Source of the DNA: Clostridiales bacterium 38-18
Lineage (GTDB): Bacteria > Bacillota > Clostridia > Peptostreptococcales > Acidaminobacteraceae
Assembly (NCBI GenBank): GCA_001897605.1
Contig: MKTL01000006.1
Span: forward strand, 287,780-351,779
Direction of reading: 5' to 3'
Length of the DNA: 64,000 nucleotides
The notes under the pieces are model-generated. The model worked only from the letters and a program-made list of their open reading frames with translations, had not been told where the DNA came from and did not search any database. The stretch's first letter is position 1; every line of letters begins with the position of its first letter. Below are positions 1 to 11,275 of this stretch, piece by piece. Both the position numbers and the translations under genes were made by a program.

Positions 1-833
1 CGGTTGTAGGAACGGCAAATACCTTACCATTTTTTGATGATAAAAGGATTGTTCTTTTTCAAAACAGTGGCGTTTTAAAAAGCAGTAAAGATGAGCAGGA
101 GGACAAGCTATTAGACCTACTTAAAAATATACCAGATCATTTATATGTTATTTTTGCTGAGGTTGAGATTGATAAAAGAAAAAAAACGTATAAGTATCTT
201 TCAAAGCATAGTCAAATTGTTAATGTTGAAAAACTGTCAAGACAAGAGCTGGTTAAATGGATTTCTAAACGCTTTAAGACCTATGAGAAGGACATTTCTT
301 TGCATATTCTCAATTATCTTATCGAAATGATCAATTATTTAGAAGAATCCAGTGACAAAAATTTGTATGATGTCGATAATATCATTAGAATGCTAAGTGG
401 TTTAGACTCAGAAATTACTGAAGAAGTGATCAATCAATATATTGAAGTCCCGATTGAACAAAATATCTTTAAAATGATGGATGCAATAAGTACCAAGGAA
501 ATTACCAATGCTATTCAAATATTAAATCAGTTAATTAATAATGGAGAAGCTGAGATTAAAATTTTCTTTTTAATCAATCAGCAGTTTAGGAATATTTTAA
601 AGACCAAATTATTATTATCTGAAGGGCACAGCAGTTCAACCATTGCTTCTAAATTAGAAATACATCCTTTCGTTGCAAAAAAAGCAGGGCAGTTTGCATC
701 ACAATTTTCGGTTAAGCAGCTGACTGAAATAATTAGTATGTTAGAAGAGGTTGACACATCCATGAAATCTAGTGGAACAGCACCAACCCTATTAATAGAA
801 AAGGCGATTTTTGACATCGCCTTAATCAAGTAA
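1..833 (+). CDS. holA: DNA polymerase III subunit delta, C-terminal part (5' end outside window)
   Basis: Open frame continues upstream of the listed 300..833 ORF to the window edge (frame from nt 3: VVGTANTLPFFDDKRIVLFQNSGV...); HolA-like C-terminal region; lies next to rpsT, a common arrangement. Confidence 0.85.
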   Translation, partial: VVGTANTLPFFDDKRIVLFQNSGVLKSSKDEQEDKLLDLLKNIPDHLYVIFAEVEIDKRKKTYKYLSKHSQIVNVEKLSRQELVKWISKRFKTYEKDISLHILNYLIEMINYLEESSDKNLYDVDNIIRMLSGLDSEITEEVINQYIEVPIEQNIFKMMDAISTKEITNAIQILNQLINNGEAEIKIFFLINQQFRNILKTKLLLSEGHSSSTIASKLEIHPFVAKKAGQFASQFSVKQLTEIISMLEEVDTSMKSSGTAPTLLIEKAIFDIALIK

Positions 834-878
834 ATTTATAGCAGAACCCAATAGAATAAAACGCATCAAAAAAAGAAG

Positions 879-907
879 AAAGCGTACTTAACTTGTACGC
901 TTTTTTA
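879..907. terminator. Bidirectional intrinsic terminator between holA and rpsT
   Basis: AAAGCGTAC-ttaactt-GTACGCTTT stem with T-run on + and A-rich upstream flank (T-run on -). Confidence 0.75.
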
Positions 908-979
908 ATATTTGATCAAATATTAAATTGACACGGTCTCTTAAATTCGGGGAATCCTAAACTAAGTCAAATTAAACGA

Positions 980-1246
980 CTATTCAGCCGCAGCGTTTAA
1001 TTTTTTTCTTAATCTAGAGATTTTTCTAGCAGCTGCATTTTTATGGAAAAGACCATTTGCAGCGTTTTGAGCCATCTTTTTCTCAAAGAAATTGAATTTC
1101 TCTGTAGCTAAAGCGATGTCACCAGCTTCTAATGCTTCAGTAAATCTTCTTTCAGCAGTTTTGATTGCAGATTTTCTAGATTTATTGATTGCAGTTTTTT
1201 TGTTGATAACGCTAATTCTTTTTTTAGCTGATTTTATATTTGCCAT
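980..1246 (-). CDS. rpsT: 30S ribosomal protein S20
   Basis: MANIKSAKKRISVINKKTAINKSRKSAIKTAERRF... typical S20; RBS ggaggtgaaag on - strand. Confidence 0.97.
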   Translation of the reverse strand: MANIKSAKKRISVINKKTAINKSRKSAIKTAERRFTEALEAGDIALATEKFNFFEKKMAQNAANGLFHKNAAARKISRLRKKLNAAAE

Positions 1247-1442
1247 TCTTTCACCTCCCCAGAATTTTTCAACAGACTTATTTTATCACTTCAAGCGGCT
1301 GTATGCAAGTTTTTTATTTGGCTTGATAGAATTATTTGAGTGTGGTCAGCGTCTATGGTATAATTTATAAGCTAGTCAACTGTTTATAACTTCGAAAGAA
1401 GAGACTATAAATCTAGCTTCATAGTATAAGGAGGCATATTAA

Positions 1443-3254
1443 ATGTCAAGTGAAAGACAAAAGTATATTAGAAATTTCTCCATAATCGCACATATTGATC
1501 ATGGTAAATCGACATTGGCGGATAGATTGATTGAAAAAACTGGACTTTTAACACAACGAGAAATGAAAGATCAAATCCTTGACAGCATGGATCTTGAAAG
1601 AGAACGTGGCATCACGATCAAGTTAAACAGCACACGTTTGGTTTACAAAGCAAAGGATGGTCATGAGTACCTTTTAAATCTCATCGACACCCCTGGACAC
1701 GTAGATTTTACGTATGAGGTATCAAGATCGTTAGCTGCATGTGAAGGGGCAATCTTAGTCGTAGATGCGACACAGGGTGTTGAGGCACAAACATTGGCGA
1801 ATGTGCACTTAGCAGACGAACAAGGCTTAACCATCGTTCCTGTTCTAAACAAAATCGATTTACCTAGCTCTAGACCAGAGGAAGTTATTCAAGAGATCGA
1901 AGATGTTATCGGCATCATCGCAGAGGACGCACCTCGCGTTTCAGCAAAAGAGGGCTTAAACATTGAAGATGTGCTTGAAAAAATTATAACTGATATTCCA
2001 GCACCTGAAGGTGATGAAGAAGCACCGCTAAAGGCACTCATCTTTGACTCATACTATGATAGCTATAAAGGTGCGGTTGCCTATGTCCGTATCGTAGAAG
2101 GCTCAGTTAAAAAGGGCGATAAAATCTTAATGATGGCAACCGGTAAAAAATTTGAAGTGGTTGAGGTCGGCATTAGCGTGCCTGGTCCGCTTCCAGTTGA
2201 TGAACTTAAAGCCGGAGATGTTGGCTATATTACAGCTAGCATTAAAAATGTTAAAGATTGTCGCGTCGGTGATACCATTACCTTTAGTGAGCGAAAGACT
2301 GAAACGGCATTACCGGGCTATAAAAAAGCAACGCCTATGGTTTATTGTGGTATTTATCCTGCTGAAGGACAAAGCTATGATGAAATTAGAGATGCACTTG
2401 AGAAGCTTCAATTAAACGATGCGGCTCTTTCATTTGAGCCTGAAACCTCTGTCGCTCTTGGATTTGGTTTTAGATGTGGATTTTTAGGTTTATTGCATCT
2501 TGAGATAATTGAGCAGAGGATCGACAGAGAATTTGATCTAGATATCATAGCAACTGCACCAAGTGTAATCTATCGTGTGACAAAAACAGATGGTGAGGTT
2601 TTAATGATTCAAAATCCTACCAATTTACCTGCTGTCACAGAAATTAAAATGATGGAAGAGCCTATCGTAAAAGCCAACATTATCGTACCAAATGAATATG
2701 TTGGTAATATCATGGAGCTTTGTCAAAACAGACGTGGCGAAATGATCCATATGGATTATTTAGACCCAAAAAGAGTTGTGCTTCATTACGAACTGCCACT
2801 CAATGAAGTTATTTACGATTTCTTCGATGCATTAAAATCTAAAACACGTGGCTATGGCTCACTCGATTACGAGTTTTTAGAATATCGCGAATCTGATCTT
2901 GTTAAGCTTGACGTATTATTGAATAAGGAAATGATTGACGCATTCTGTATGATTGTTCATAGGTCTAAGGCTGAATCAAGAGGTCGCGTTATTTGTGAGA
3001 GACTAAAGGAAGTAATACCAAGACAGATGTTCCTAATTCCAATTCAAGCTGCAGTCGGCAATAAGGTTATTGCTAGAGAGACCATCAGTGCGCTTAGGAA
3101 GGACGTTCTTGCTAAATGCTACGGTGGTGATATTACTCGTAAGAAAAAACTACTAGAAAAGCAAAAAGAGGGTAAAAAGAAAATGAGACAGCTGGGTAAT
3201 GTTGAAGTGCCACAGCAAGCCTTCTTATCTGTTCTAAAATTCGAAGAAAATTAG
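1443..3254 (+). CDS. lepA: Elongation factor 4 (LepA GTPase)
   Basis: [35 protein letters not shown] motifs; 603 aa. Confidence 0.98.
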   Translation: MSSERQKYIRNFSIIAHIDHGKSTLADRLIEKTGLLTQREMKDQILDSMDLERERGITIKLNSTRLVYKAKDGHEYLLNLIDTPGHVDFTYEVSRSLAACEGAILVVDATQGVEAQTLANVHLADEQGLTIVPVLNKIDLPSSRPEEVIQEIEDVIGIIAEDAPRVSAKEGLNIEDVLEKIITDIPAPEGDEEAPLKALIFDSYYDSYKGAVAYVRIVEGSVKKGDKILMMATGKKFEVVEVGISVPGPLPVDELKAGDVGYITASIKNVKDCRVGDTITFSERKTETALPGYKKATPMVYCGIYPAEGQSYDEIRDALEKLQLNDAALSFEPETSVALGFGFRCGFLGLLHLEIIEQRIDREFDLDIIATAPSVIYRVTKTDGEVLMIQNPTNLPAVTEIKMMEEPIVKANIIVPNEYVGNIMELCQNRRGEMIHMDYLDPKRVVLHYELPLNEVIYDFFDALKSKTRGYGSLDYEFLEYRESDLVKLDVLLNKEMIDAFCMIVHRSKAESRGRVICERLKEVIPRQMFLIPIQAAVGNKVIARETISALRKDVLAKCYGGDITRKKKLLEKQKEGKKKMRQLGNVEVPQQAFLSVLKFEEN

Positions 3255-3277
3255 AAAGTATGATTTTATGAGCTATT

Positions 3278-3305
3278 GGAGCAATCTTCGGATTGCTCTT
3301 TTTAT
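3278..3305 (+). terminator. Intrinsic terminator after lepA
   Basis: GAGCAATC-TTCG-GATTGCTC followed by TTTTTAT; UUCG tetraloop. Confidence 0.85.
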
Positions 3306-3326
3306 CCCTATTATTAAGGAGGGCAT

Positions 3327-4478
3327 ATGAAAGAAAGATTAGGTATTTACATCCATATTCCATTTTGTGCAAGCAAATGTGCCTATTGTGACTTTGTATC
3401 TCATAGAGTCGCTGAGTTTGAAATTAACAATGGTATAGAAGCGTATTTTAATGCTTTGTCACAAGAAATAGAGTTTTATAAAGAAGAAATTCAAAAATAC
3501 GAGATTGGTTCGGTTTATTTTGGTGGCGGGACACCAAGTATCGTAAATGGCAGCTATATTAGTCGAGTTTTAAAGCAACTTAGAAGTGTCACAACCTTTA
3601 CAGACGATGTTGAAATCACATTAGAAGTGAATCCTGGTACATTAACAGAGGAAAAACTCAATTATTATACGGCTTCCGGTGTTAATCGTATTTCAATGGG
3701 TCTTCAGACAACCAACGATGTTTTGCTAAAGCAAATTGGTAGAATTCATTCGACCAACGACTTTCTAACTTCTTATGATGCAATTAAAAGATCAGGAATA
3801 GATAATATTAGCTTAGATCTAATGTTTGGGTTGCCGAATCAAACAATTGATGATGTTAAAAAATCCATTGAGCTAATAAAAACACTTTCACCTAAGCATG
3901 TTTCTACGTATTCCTTAAAATTAGAAGAAGGAACGCCGCTATATGAAAGGTATGTAAATGGTAAGATTGATCTTCCTGATGATGAAATTGAGAGAGAGAT
4001 GTATCATACGATAGAAAATGAACTTGCAGATCTTGGTCTAATGCAGTATGAGATAAGTAATTTTTCATTACCGGGATATGAATCCAAGCACAATCTAACA
4101 TACTGGAAAAACAAACCTTATTTGGGATTGGGACTATCATCGCATTCGAAAATTGGACATAAAAGATTTGCAAACACTGCTGTGATGTCGAGCTATATTG
4201 AGCAATGGCAAGCTTTTAATCCCCAATATGCCGATGAAGCCCTTTTAGATGATAAGGAAGAGCTGTTTGAAACGATAATGCTTGGTTTAAGACTAAATGA
4301 AGGGATTTCATTTGAGAGAATTAACAAAAGCTATAATATTAACTTCAAAGAAAAATACGCAGTGGCATTACATGAGCTTAAAGGCTATGAGCTGATTGTT
4401 GAAACTGAAACACATCTATTCTTAACCCCAAAGGGGAGAGATTTATCCAATCTTGTCTTTTTAAAGTTTATGGATTAG
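3327..4478 (+). CDS. hemW: Radical SAM family heme chaperone HemW
   Basis: GIYIHIPFCASKCAYCDF (CxxxCxxC) and YFGGGTPS; HemW-like; lepA-hemW-hrcA order. Confidence 0.93.
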   Translation: MKERLGIYIHIPFCASKCAYCDFVSHRVAEFEINNGIEAYFNALSQEIEFYKEEIQKYEIGSVYFGGGTPSIVNGSYISRVLKQLRSVTTFTDDVEITLEVNPGTLTEEKLNYYTASGVNRISMGLQTTNDVLLKQIGRIHSTNDFLTSYDAIKRSGIDNISLDLMFGLPNQTIDDVKKSIELIKTLSPKHVSTYSLKLEEGTPLYERYVNGKIDLPDDEIEREMYHTIENELADLGLMQYEISNFSLPGYESKHNLTYWKNKPYLGLGLSSHSKIGHKRFANTAVMSSYIEQWQAFNPQYADEALLDDKEELFETIMLGLRLNEGISFERINKSYNINFKEKYAVALHELKGYELIVETETHLFLTPKGRDLSNLVFLKFMD

Positions 4479-4525
4479 CTGATTCAAACAAAGAGCATCT
4501 TGTCTTACAGATATAAAACAAAATT

Positions 4526-4577
4526 CAAGCCTGTTGATTAGGGGTTACATATAGCCCTTGAGAATACAGGCTTTTTC
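4526..4577 (+). terminator. Intrinsic terminator after hemW
   Basis: AAGCCTGT...ACAGGCTTTTT inverted repeat with T-run. Confidence 0.7.
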
Positions 4578-4623
4578 AATTGTGAATAGAGTGTAAATAG
4601 AGTTTAAAATGAAAAAAAGTCAC

Positions 4624-4652
4624 TTGACAGATAAAAGGTGCTGCTGTAAAGT
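4624..4652 (+). promoter_or_regulatory. Putative sigma-A promoter of the hrcA operon
   Basis: TTGACA (4624-4629), 17 bp spacer, TAAAGT (4647-4652), immediately upstream of CIRCE. Confidence 0.6.
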
Positions 4653-4662
4653 AAATATAGAA

Positions 4663-4689
4663 TTAGCACTCGGCAATATTGAGTGCTAA
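4663..4689 (+). promoter_or_regulatory. CIRCE operator (HrcA binding site)
   Basis: TTAGCACTC-GGCAATATT-GAGTGCTAA, exact match to consensus TTAGCACTC-N9-GAGTGCTAA. Confidence 0.97.
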
Positions 4690-4707
4690 CAAAAGGCAGG
4701 TGAGTCA

Positions 4708-5733
4708 ATGTTATCTGATAGACAGTTGAAAATACTTGAGGCCATTATAAGTGACTTTATTGATACCGCACAGCCTGTTGGGTCAAGAACCATATCAAAA
4801 AAGTATCCACTTGGAATTAGCTCAGCAACAATAAGAAATGAAATGGCTGATCTTGAAGAACTAGGTTATCTTTTACAGCCTCATACTTCTGCTGGTAGAA
4901 TCCCTTCTGATTTAGGGTATCGACTTTATGTTGATTATCTTGTTAGGGAAAACAGTATTTCGATAAGAGAAAAAGAGGTTATTCAAGCTTTATTACTCAA
5001 TCGTATTATTGAGGCAAGTGATATCGCGAAGCAAGCGGTTAAGTTACTTTCAGAGTTTACAAAATTGGTTGCAATCGTTTCAATTCCGAAATTTAACAAA
5101 TGCAAATTGGCAAACCTCAAGCTAGTTAAGGTTTCTGATTCAAAGGTGTTGTTAATTTTAGTGACGGATACTGGGATTGTAAAAAACATTCAGTTGGCGC
5201 TTACCAATACAGAGCAGTATATTCTTGACAGAATATCTGACACTATGGTGGATCACTTAAGTGGTGAAACTATTGAAAATATCGATGTGAGGTCAATTTC
5301 TAAAATCAAAGAAAAATTAGCTGCTTTTGGTGGTATTGTTGATTATTTAATTCCGATTCTGAGAGATGCGCTTAAAGGATTAAATGGAACCGAGCTATAT
5401 GTTGATGGTGTTTCCCATTTATTATCAACCTATGAGTTCTCTGATACTGAAAAGGCTAAATCAATTTTTGAGTATCTAAAGAATGAAAGTCAGTTGGTTG
5501 AGCTTTTAGATGAACTTCCTGAAAACAAGCTTACAATAAAAATTGGTAATGAAATTGGTATTGATGCACTTGACGACTGTAGTATTGTCGCATCCTCATA
5601 TCATGTAGATGGTAATAATGCCGGTAAAATACTTATACTTGGGCCAAAGAGAATGGATTACGGTTCAGTGGTATCGACGGTTAATTATATTAGTAACACA
5701 TTGTCAGATGTTTTTTCAGGCATATATTTATAA
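4708..5733 (+). CDS. hrcA: Heat-inducible transcription repressor HrcA
   Basis: MLSDRQLKILEAIISDFIDTAQPVGSRTISKKYPLGISSATIRNEMADLEE; CIRCE upstream. Confidence 0.97.
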   Translation: MLSDRQLKILEAIISDFIDTAQPVGSRTISKKYPLGISSATIRNEMADLEELGYLLQPHTSAGRIPSDLGYRLYVDYLVRENSISIREKEVIQALLLNRIIEASDIAKQAVKLLSEFTKLVAIVSIPKFNKCKLANLKLVKVSDSKVLLILVTDTGIVKNIQLALTNTEQYILDRISDTMVDHLSGETIENIDVRSISKIKEKLAAFGGIVDYLIPILRDALKGLNGTELYVDGVSHLLSTYEFSDTEKAKSIFEYLKNESQLVELLDELPENKLTIKIGNEIGIDALDDCSIVASSYHVDGNNAGKILILGPKRMDYGSVVSTVNYISNTLSDVFSGIYL

Positions 5734-5750
5734 ACTAGTTGGAGGAACTT

Positions 5751-6326
5751 ATGGCAGGCAAGAAAATGAGTAAAAAAAAGGTAGATGATGAAATGAGCAA
5801 AAAGAAAAGCCATGAAGAAGAGGTCGTAAAAGACGAAGCTGCAGAGGCAACACCAGAAGCTGTAGAGGATACAGGAGCGGATGAGCTAACAAAAATGCAG
5901 GAAGAAATAGGACAATTAAACGATAAGTATTTAAGATTAAATGCTGAGTTTCAAAACTATCGCAAACGTGTAGAAAAAGAAAAAAGTGATATCTTTAAAT
6001 TTGGAACTGAAAAGCTAATGATTGAGATGCTTCCTATTATGGATAACTTTGAAAGAGCACTTCAAGCAAGTGCAGCTGAAAACATGGATAGTAAAGTTTT
6101 AGATGGCATCATCATGATCAAAAAATCACTTGATGAGTTCTTTGACAGAAATGGTGTTAAAAAAATTGAAGCGTTGGGAATGCCTTTTGATCCAATTAAG
6201 CATCACGCCGTTATGACAGTTGAAGCTGAAGATGGTAAAGAAGACCATGTAACAGAGGTTTTCCAAGATGGGTATGAACTTAACGATAAAGTGATCCGAC
6301 CAAGTATGGTTAAAGTATCACATTAA
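5751..6326 (+). CDS. grpE: Nucleotide exchange factor GrpE
   Basis: GrpE-like ...[18 protein letters not shown]...; start moved from TTG 5739 to ATG 5751 because GGAGG (5741-5745) fits as RBS. Confidence 0.95.
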   Translation: MAGKKMSKKKVDDEMSKKKSHEEEVVKDEAAEATPEAVEDTGADELTKMQEEIGQLNDKYLRLNAEFQNYRKRVEKEKSDIFKFGTEKLMIEMLPIMDNFERALQASAAENMDSKVLDGIIMIKKSLDEFFDRNGVKKIEALGMPFDPIKHHAVMTVEAEDGKEDHVTEVFQDGYELNDKVIRPSMVKVSH

Positions 6327-6351
6327 TAAAAAAATAAGGAGGATAAAATAT

Positions 6352-8163
6352 ATGGCTAAAATAATTGGTATCGACTTAGGTACAACAAACTCATGTGTAT
6401 CAGTATTAGAAGGTGGGGAGGCAGTAGTAATCCCTAATGCAGAAGGTAATAGAACTACGCCATCTGTAGTTGCATTTACAAAAAATGGCGAAAGATTAGT
6501 AGGTGAAACTGCTAAAAGACAAGCAATAACAAACCCAGATCGTACCATCATCTCAATCAAAAGAGAAATGGGTACGGACCACAAAGTAAAAATCGATGAT
6601 AAAACCTATACACCACAAGAAATTTCAGCAATGATTCTTCAAAAATTAAAAGCAGATGCTGAAAGCTACCTTGGTGAAACTGTAACTGAAGCAGTAATCA
6701 CGGTTCCAGCTTACTTTACAGATGCTCAAAGACAAGCTACAAAAGATGCTGGTAAAATTGCTGGTCTTGAAGTAAAAAGAATTATCAATGAGCCAACAGC
6801 GGCTTCATTATCATATGGTCTTGATAAAACGGATAAACAACACAAAATCATGGTATTTGACTTAGGTGGTGGTACATTCGACGTCTCTATCCTTGAAATC
6901 GGTGATGGCGTGTTTGAAGTATTAGCAACAAATGGTAACAACCATTTAGGTGGCGATGACTTTGATAAAGTTGTAATGGATCACTTGGCTGAAACTTTCA
7001 AAGCAGAACATGGCGTTGATTTAAGACAAGATAAAATGGCGCTTCAAAGACTTAAAGAAGCTGCTGAAAAAGCTAAAAAAGAGCTTTCAAGTACACAATC
7101 GACTAACATCAACTTACCATTTATCACTGCAACTGCTGAAGGTCCACTTCATATGAATTTAGATCTTACGAGAGCTAAGTTTGAACAATTAACAAAACAT
7201 TTAGTAGATATGACCATGGAACCATCTAAAAAAGCATTAAAAGATGCAGGTTTAAATCCTAGTGATATCGAGCAAGTTATTTTAGTAGGTGGTTCTACTA
7301 GAATCCCAGCAGTACAAGAAGCGGTAAAAAGATTCACTAGCAAAGACCCACATAAAGGTGTCAATCCTGATGAATGTGTTGCACTTGGTGCTGCAATTCA
7401 AGGTGGTGTATTATCTGGTGATGTTAAAGACGTATTATTATTAGACGTTACGCCATTATCACTTGGTATCGAAACATTAGGTGGCGTATTCACTAAGTTA
7501 ATCGAAAGAAATACAACAATCCCTACAAAAAAATCTCAGGTGTTCTCTACTGCAGCTGATAATCAAACAGCAGTTGACATTCACGTCTTACAAGGTGAGC
7601 GTCAAATGGCAAACGATAACATCGCATTAGGTAGATTCCAATTAGATGGTATTCCGCCTGCAAGAAGAGGCTTACCACAGATCGAAGTAACATTCGACAT
7701 CGATGCTAATGGTATCGTAAATGTAAGTGCGAAAGATTTAGGTACTGGTAAAACACAGCACATTACAATCACTGCTTCAACTAACTTATCTGACGCAGAT
7801 ATCGAAGCAAAAGTAAAAGAAGCTGAGCTTCATGCTGAAGAAGACAAAAAACGCAAAGAGTTAATTGAAGAGAGAAATAAAGCGGACAACATGATCTATG
7901 AAATTGAAAAATCATTGGATGAAATTGGCGATAAGGCATCAGATTCTGAAAAAGCCGATGTAAAAGCAAAAATTGAAACCTTGAAGGCTTCTATGACAAC
8001 TGATGACGTAGAAACAATCAAGAAGGATTTTGAAGCATTAACGAATGCGTTCCAACCAATTGCTCAAAAACTATATGCGCAAGAACAAGCAGGTGCACAA
8101 CAAACGACTCAAGATGGTGGTCAAGATAATGTTGACGAAGCAGACTACGAAGTGGTAGACTAA
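6352..8163 (+). CDS. dnaK: Molecular chaperone DnaK
   Basis: [42 protein letters not shown]; 603 aa. Confidence 0.99.
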   Translation: MAKIIGIDLGTTNSCVSVLEGGEAVVIPNAEGNRTTPSVVAFTKNGERLVGETAKRQAITNPDRTIISIKREMGTDHKVKIDDKTYTPQEISAMILQKLKADAESYLGETVTEAVITVPAYFTDAQRQATKDAGKIAGLEVKRIINEPTAASLSYGLDKTDKQHKIMVFDLGGGTFDVSILEIGDGVFEVLATNGNNHLGGDDFDKVVMDHLAETFKAEHGVDLRQDKMALQRLKEAAEKAKKELSSTQSTNINLPFITATAEGPLHMNLDLTRAKFEQLTKHLVDMTMEPSKKALKDAGLNPSDIEQVILVGGSTRIPAVQEAVKRFTSKDPHKGVNPDECVALGAAIQGGVLSGDVKDVLLLDVTPLSLGIETLGGVFTKLIERNTTIPTKKSQVFSTAADNQTAVDIHVLQGERQMANDNIALGRFQLDGIPPARRGLPQIEVTFDIDANGIVNVSAKDLGTGKTQHITITASTNLSDADIEAKVKEAELHAEEDKKRKELIEERNKADNMIYEIEKSLDEIGDKASDSEKADVKAKIETLKASMTTDDVETIKKDFEALTNAFQPIAQKLYAQEQAGAQQTTQDGGQDNVDEADYEVVD

Positions 8164-8231
8164 ATTTCAGGACATGACAGTAAAAAGGGCATCTAATGAT
8201 GCCCTTCATCAATAGAAAGGCGGTTTGAGGT

Positions 8232-9428
8232 GTGAGCAACAAGAGCGATTATTATGAACTACTGGGAGTGGAACGAAATGCTGATGAAGCTCAATTAAAA
8301 AGCGCTTATCGAAAACTCGCAATGAAATATCACCCTGATAGAAATCCCGACGATAAAGAGGCTGAAGCAAAATTTAAAGAAATCAACGAAGCGTATGAAG
8401 TCTTAAGTGATGCAGAAAAACGTCGTCTTTATGATCAATTTGGGCATGCAGGCGTCAACCAAAATGGTGGTGCTGGTGCAGGATTCGGAGGCTTTGAGGG
8501 ATTCGGTGGTTTCGAAGATATTATCAACGAGATGTTCGGTGGTGGCTTTGGTTTCGGTTCTTCTTCAAGAGGTCGCAACAGTGCAAGAAAAGGTAAGGAT
8601 ATAAGAGTTGACTTAACACTTGAGTTTGAAGAGGCTGCATTTGGTAAGAAGCAAACGATAGAATACCTAAGAACAGAAGATTGTGATGTGTGTCACGGAG
8701 CTGGAAATGAGCCAGGCACTGATACACATAAATGTAGCGCTTGTAATGGTACAGGAGAGATTCGATATTCGCAAAGATCTCTTTTTGGCGAGTCTATTAG
8801 TGTCAAACCTTGTCCAACCTGTAAAGGGAAGGGTGAGACCTTTGATCAAGCATGCCATCAATGTAAAGGTCATGGCATAATCAAGAAAAGATTTAGTAAA
8901 GAGATTGATATCCCTGCAGGTGTTTTCCATGGTGCGCAAATGCAGCTAAGGGGTGAAGGTGACTTAGGTCAAAATGGTGGCCCAAGAGGCGATGTTATAA
9001 TTGTTTTAAGAGTCAAACCACATAAGCACTTTACAAGAGATGGCAACGACATTTACTATGATCTTTGGATTACTTACCCTCAAGCGGTTCTCGGTGCTGA
9101 GGTAATGGTGCCGACTCTAGATGGGAAGGCAAAGTTCACTATCCCTGAAGGGACACCATCTGGCAAACAGTTTAAGCTAAAAGGTAAGGGAATTCCTGTA
9201 CTAAACGGGTATGGTAGAGGCGATCAGTATGTAAAAATCAATGTTGAAATTCCAACAAAGCTTAATAAAAAACAAAAGGAAGCTCTGATGCAATTTGACA
9301 TTGAGCTCACTGGTATTAAAACTTCTACTGCAGATTCAGAAGAAGATACAAATTCGAAGCCAAATACTAAGGGAAAAAAAGGTAATGATAAAAAATTTTT
9401 CGATAAGCTAAAAGATAATTTTAGTTAA
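8232..9428 (+). CDS. dnaJ: Molecular chaperone DnaJ
   Basis: J domain with HPD, G/F region, four CxxCxGxG-type zinc motifs; GTG start. Confidence 0.98.
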   Translation: MSNKSDYYELLGVERNADEAQLKSAYRKLAMKYHPDRNPDDKEAEAKFKEINEAYEVLSDAEKRRLYDQFGHAGVNQNGGAGAGFGGFEGFGGFEDIINEMFGGGFGFGSSSRGRNSARKGKDIRVDLTLEFEEAAFGKKQTIEYLRTEDCDVCHGAGNEPGTDTHKCSACNGTGEIRYSQRSLFGESISVKPCPTCKGKGETFDQACHQCKGHGIIKKRFSKEIDIPAGVFHGAQMQLRGEGDLGQNGGPRGDVIIVLRVKPHKHFTRDGNDIYYDLWITYPQAVLGAEVMVPTLDGKAKFTIPEGTPSGKQFKLKGKGIPVLNGYGRGDQYVKINVEIPTKLNKKQKEALMQFDIELTGIKTSTADSEEDTNSKPNTKGKKGNDKKFFDKLKDNFS

Positions 9429-9446
9429 ATAAATTTGTTTTGATAG

Positions 9447-9487
9447 TCCTGCTATGCACTTGTTTGAAGTGATAGCAGGATTTTTTC
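9447..9487 (+). terminator. Intrinsic terminator after dnaJ
   Basis: TCCTGCTAT...CACTT-gtttg-AAGTG...ATAGCAGGATTTTTT. Confidence 0.85.
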
Positions 9488-9579
9488 ACGATAGACGATA
9501 CCGATGAATTATGATATATTATTTAGGATATCTTAGTATTTAAATAGGGTTTATTTTGAACATAAATAAGGAGTTAAGT

Positions 9580-10521
9580 ATGAGCTGGTATGAAATTAAT
9601 ATTAAAACGTCTGAGGCTGCCATAGATGCAGTTACTAATTTGTTATATGGATATGGTGCTACAGGTGTCATGATTAATAATCCAAATGATGAGGACTTCA
9701 CAAACCAAGAGTTAGGTAAATGGGATTATTATGATCCTCAGAATTTAAAATTAGACTTTGAAGGCGTTCTTATTACAGGATATTTTGACGATTGTAACAT
9801 CGAAGAGGTGGCAATTAATTTAAAAGAGAGCATTGATAACTTAACTGATTTTAATATACCGATTGGATTAAATGAAGTTACTCACAAAGCAATTTATGCC
9901 TCTGACTGGGAAAATGAATGGAAAAAATACTTCAAGCCCTTTAGACTTGGAAATCATATCGTTATTAAGCCTTCCTGGGAGACTTTTGAAACCAAGGATG
10001 AGGATTTGGTAATCGAAATTGATCCCGGCAATGCATTTGGCTCTGGAACGCACGAAACAACTTCTATGTGTATCGAAATGATAGAAAAATATATGAAACC
10101 TTCTGATACGGTAATCGATGTCGGCTGTGGCAGTGGTATTCTTGCTATCGCAGCTGGAAAGCTTGGAGCTAAAGAGGTTATTGCTGTAGATATTGATGAA
10201 AATGCCGTTCTTACTGCGAGAGAAAATCTAAAGCTGAATGGCTTAGAAGAAATCTCAGATGTAAGACATGGTGATTTAATCAAAGTGGTTCCAGAAAAAG
10301 CTGAATTGGTTGTAGCCAATATTATAGCGGATATAATCGTAAAGTTTTCAGATGATGTTGAAAGCATTATGAAGGCAGATGCATTATTTGTTAGTTCAGG
10401 CCTAATTTTAGATAAAGTGGATTGGGTTATTGAAGAGCTAATGAAAAGACAGTTTGAAATTGTTGAAGTAATGAAAAAGGGTGAGTGGGCAGTCGTCGTC
10501 TCTCGAAAGGTTAAAGGATAG
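9580..10521 (+). CDS. prmA: Ribosomal protein L11 methyltransferase PrmA
   Basis: DPGNAFGSGTHETT...DVGCGSGILAIAAGKLGA; ATG 9580 preferred over TTG 9556 (RBS aaggag). Confidence 0.95.
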   Translation: MSWYEINIKTSEAAIDAVTNLLYGYGATGVMINNPNDEDFTNQELGKWDYYDPQNLKLDFEGVLITGYFDDCNIEEVAINLKESIDNLTDFNIPIGLNEVTHKAIYASDWENEWKKYFKPFRLGNHIVIKPSWETFETKDEDLVIEIDPGNAFGSGTHETTSMCIEMIEKYMKPSDTVIDVGCGSGILAIAAGKLGAKEVIAVDIDENAVLTARENLKLNGLEEISDVRHGDLIKVVPEKAELVVANIIADIIVKFSDDVESIMKADALFVSSGLILDKVDWVIEELMKRQFEIVEVMKKGEWAVVVSRKVKG

Positions 10522-10524
10522 TAT

Positions 10525-11265
10525 ATGCATCGTTTTTTTTTAGAATCAGAAGATAGGATTAGTAGCAATGAGGTTATACTTAACAACGAAGAGAGTGTAA
10601 CCCATTTAATTAAGGTTTTAAGAGCTAAGAATGGTGAGTCTATAGAGCTTATTTCAGAGACAGATCTCATAATAGCTAAAATAAATGTGATGAATACTAA
10701 TTCTGTTAGTTTAATAATTGAAAGCATACAGACTTTATCTAATGAGTCAGCAGTTCAAGTAGACCTTTTTCAATGCTTGCCCAAAGGCCCAAAGCTAGAG
10801 CTGATTTTACAAAAAAATGTTGAACTAGGCATTCACGACTTTTACCTGGTTCAATCAAAACGATGTATTGTTGATTATAAGCCTAAGGATGTGCCTAAAA
10901 AGCTTGAACGACTAGAACGTGTGATTAAAGAGGCTGCTAAGCAATCAAAGAGAGAAAGAATTCCAAGCCTGCATGGCATTATGAAAATTAGTGAGATTGA
11001 AGAGGTGATTACGAGTTACGATGCTTTTTTTATCTTATATGAAAAAGAAAAAAACGCTTCTTTAAAGCAACACATGCAGACTTTTACTGGTAAAAGAATT
11101 GCAATTTTAGTAGGTCCTGAAGGTGGATTTGAAGCATCTGAGGTCGAGAGGATAGTTATGGCTGGCGCCAAATCAGTTACACTTGGAAGCCGTATATTAC
11201 GTACAGAAACCGCTGGATTTGTTGCGACAACATGTATCCAATATGAAATCGGCGAGTTAGATTAA
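10525..11265 (+). CDS. rsmE: 16S rRNA (uracil1498-N3)-methyltransferase RsmE
   Basis: RsmE-like; ...ILVGPEGGFEASEVE...LGSRILRTETAG. Confidence 0.93.
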   Translation: MHRFFLESEDRISSNEVILNNEESVTHLIKVLRAKNGESIELISETDLIIAKINVMNTNSVSLIIESIQTLSNESAVQVDLFQCLPKGPKLELILQKNVELGIHDFYLVQSKRCIVDYKPKDVPKKLERLERVIKEAAKQSKRERIPSLHGIMKISEIEEVITSYDAFFILYEKEKNASLKQHMQTFTGKRIAILVGPEGGFEASEVERIVMAGAKSVTLGSRILRTETAGFVATTCIQYEIGELD

Positions 11266-11275
11266 GGAGTATTTG

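Noticed and set aside
5739-5750. TTG start giving a longer GrpE (MEEL prefix)
   Set aside because: The prefix codons are the Shine-Dalgarno GGAGG for ATG 5751; same reasoning applied to mgtE, helD-like, alpha/beta hydrolase, MFS and ABC ATPase starts
9954-10727. 257-aa ORF on - strand
   Set aside because: Antisense to prmA/rsmE, which have clear family motifs and RBSs; Ser/Thr-rich composition is an antisense artefact
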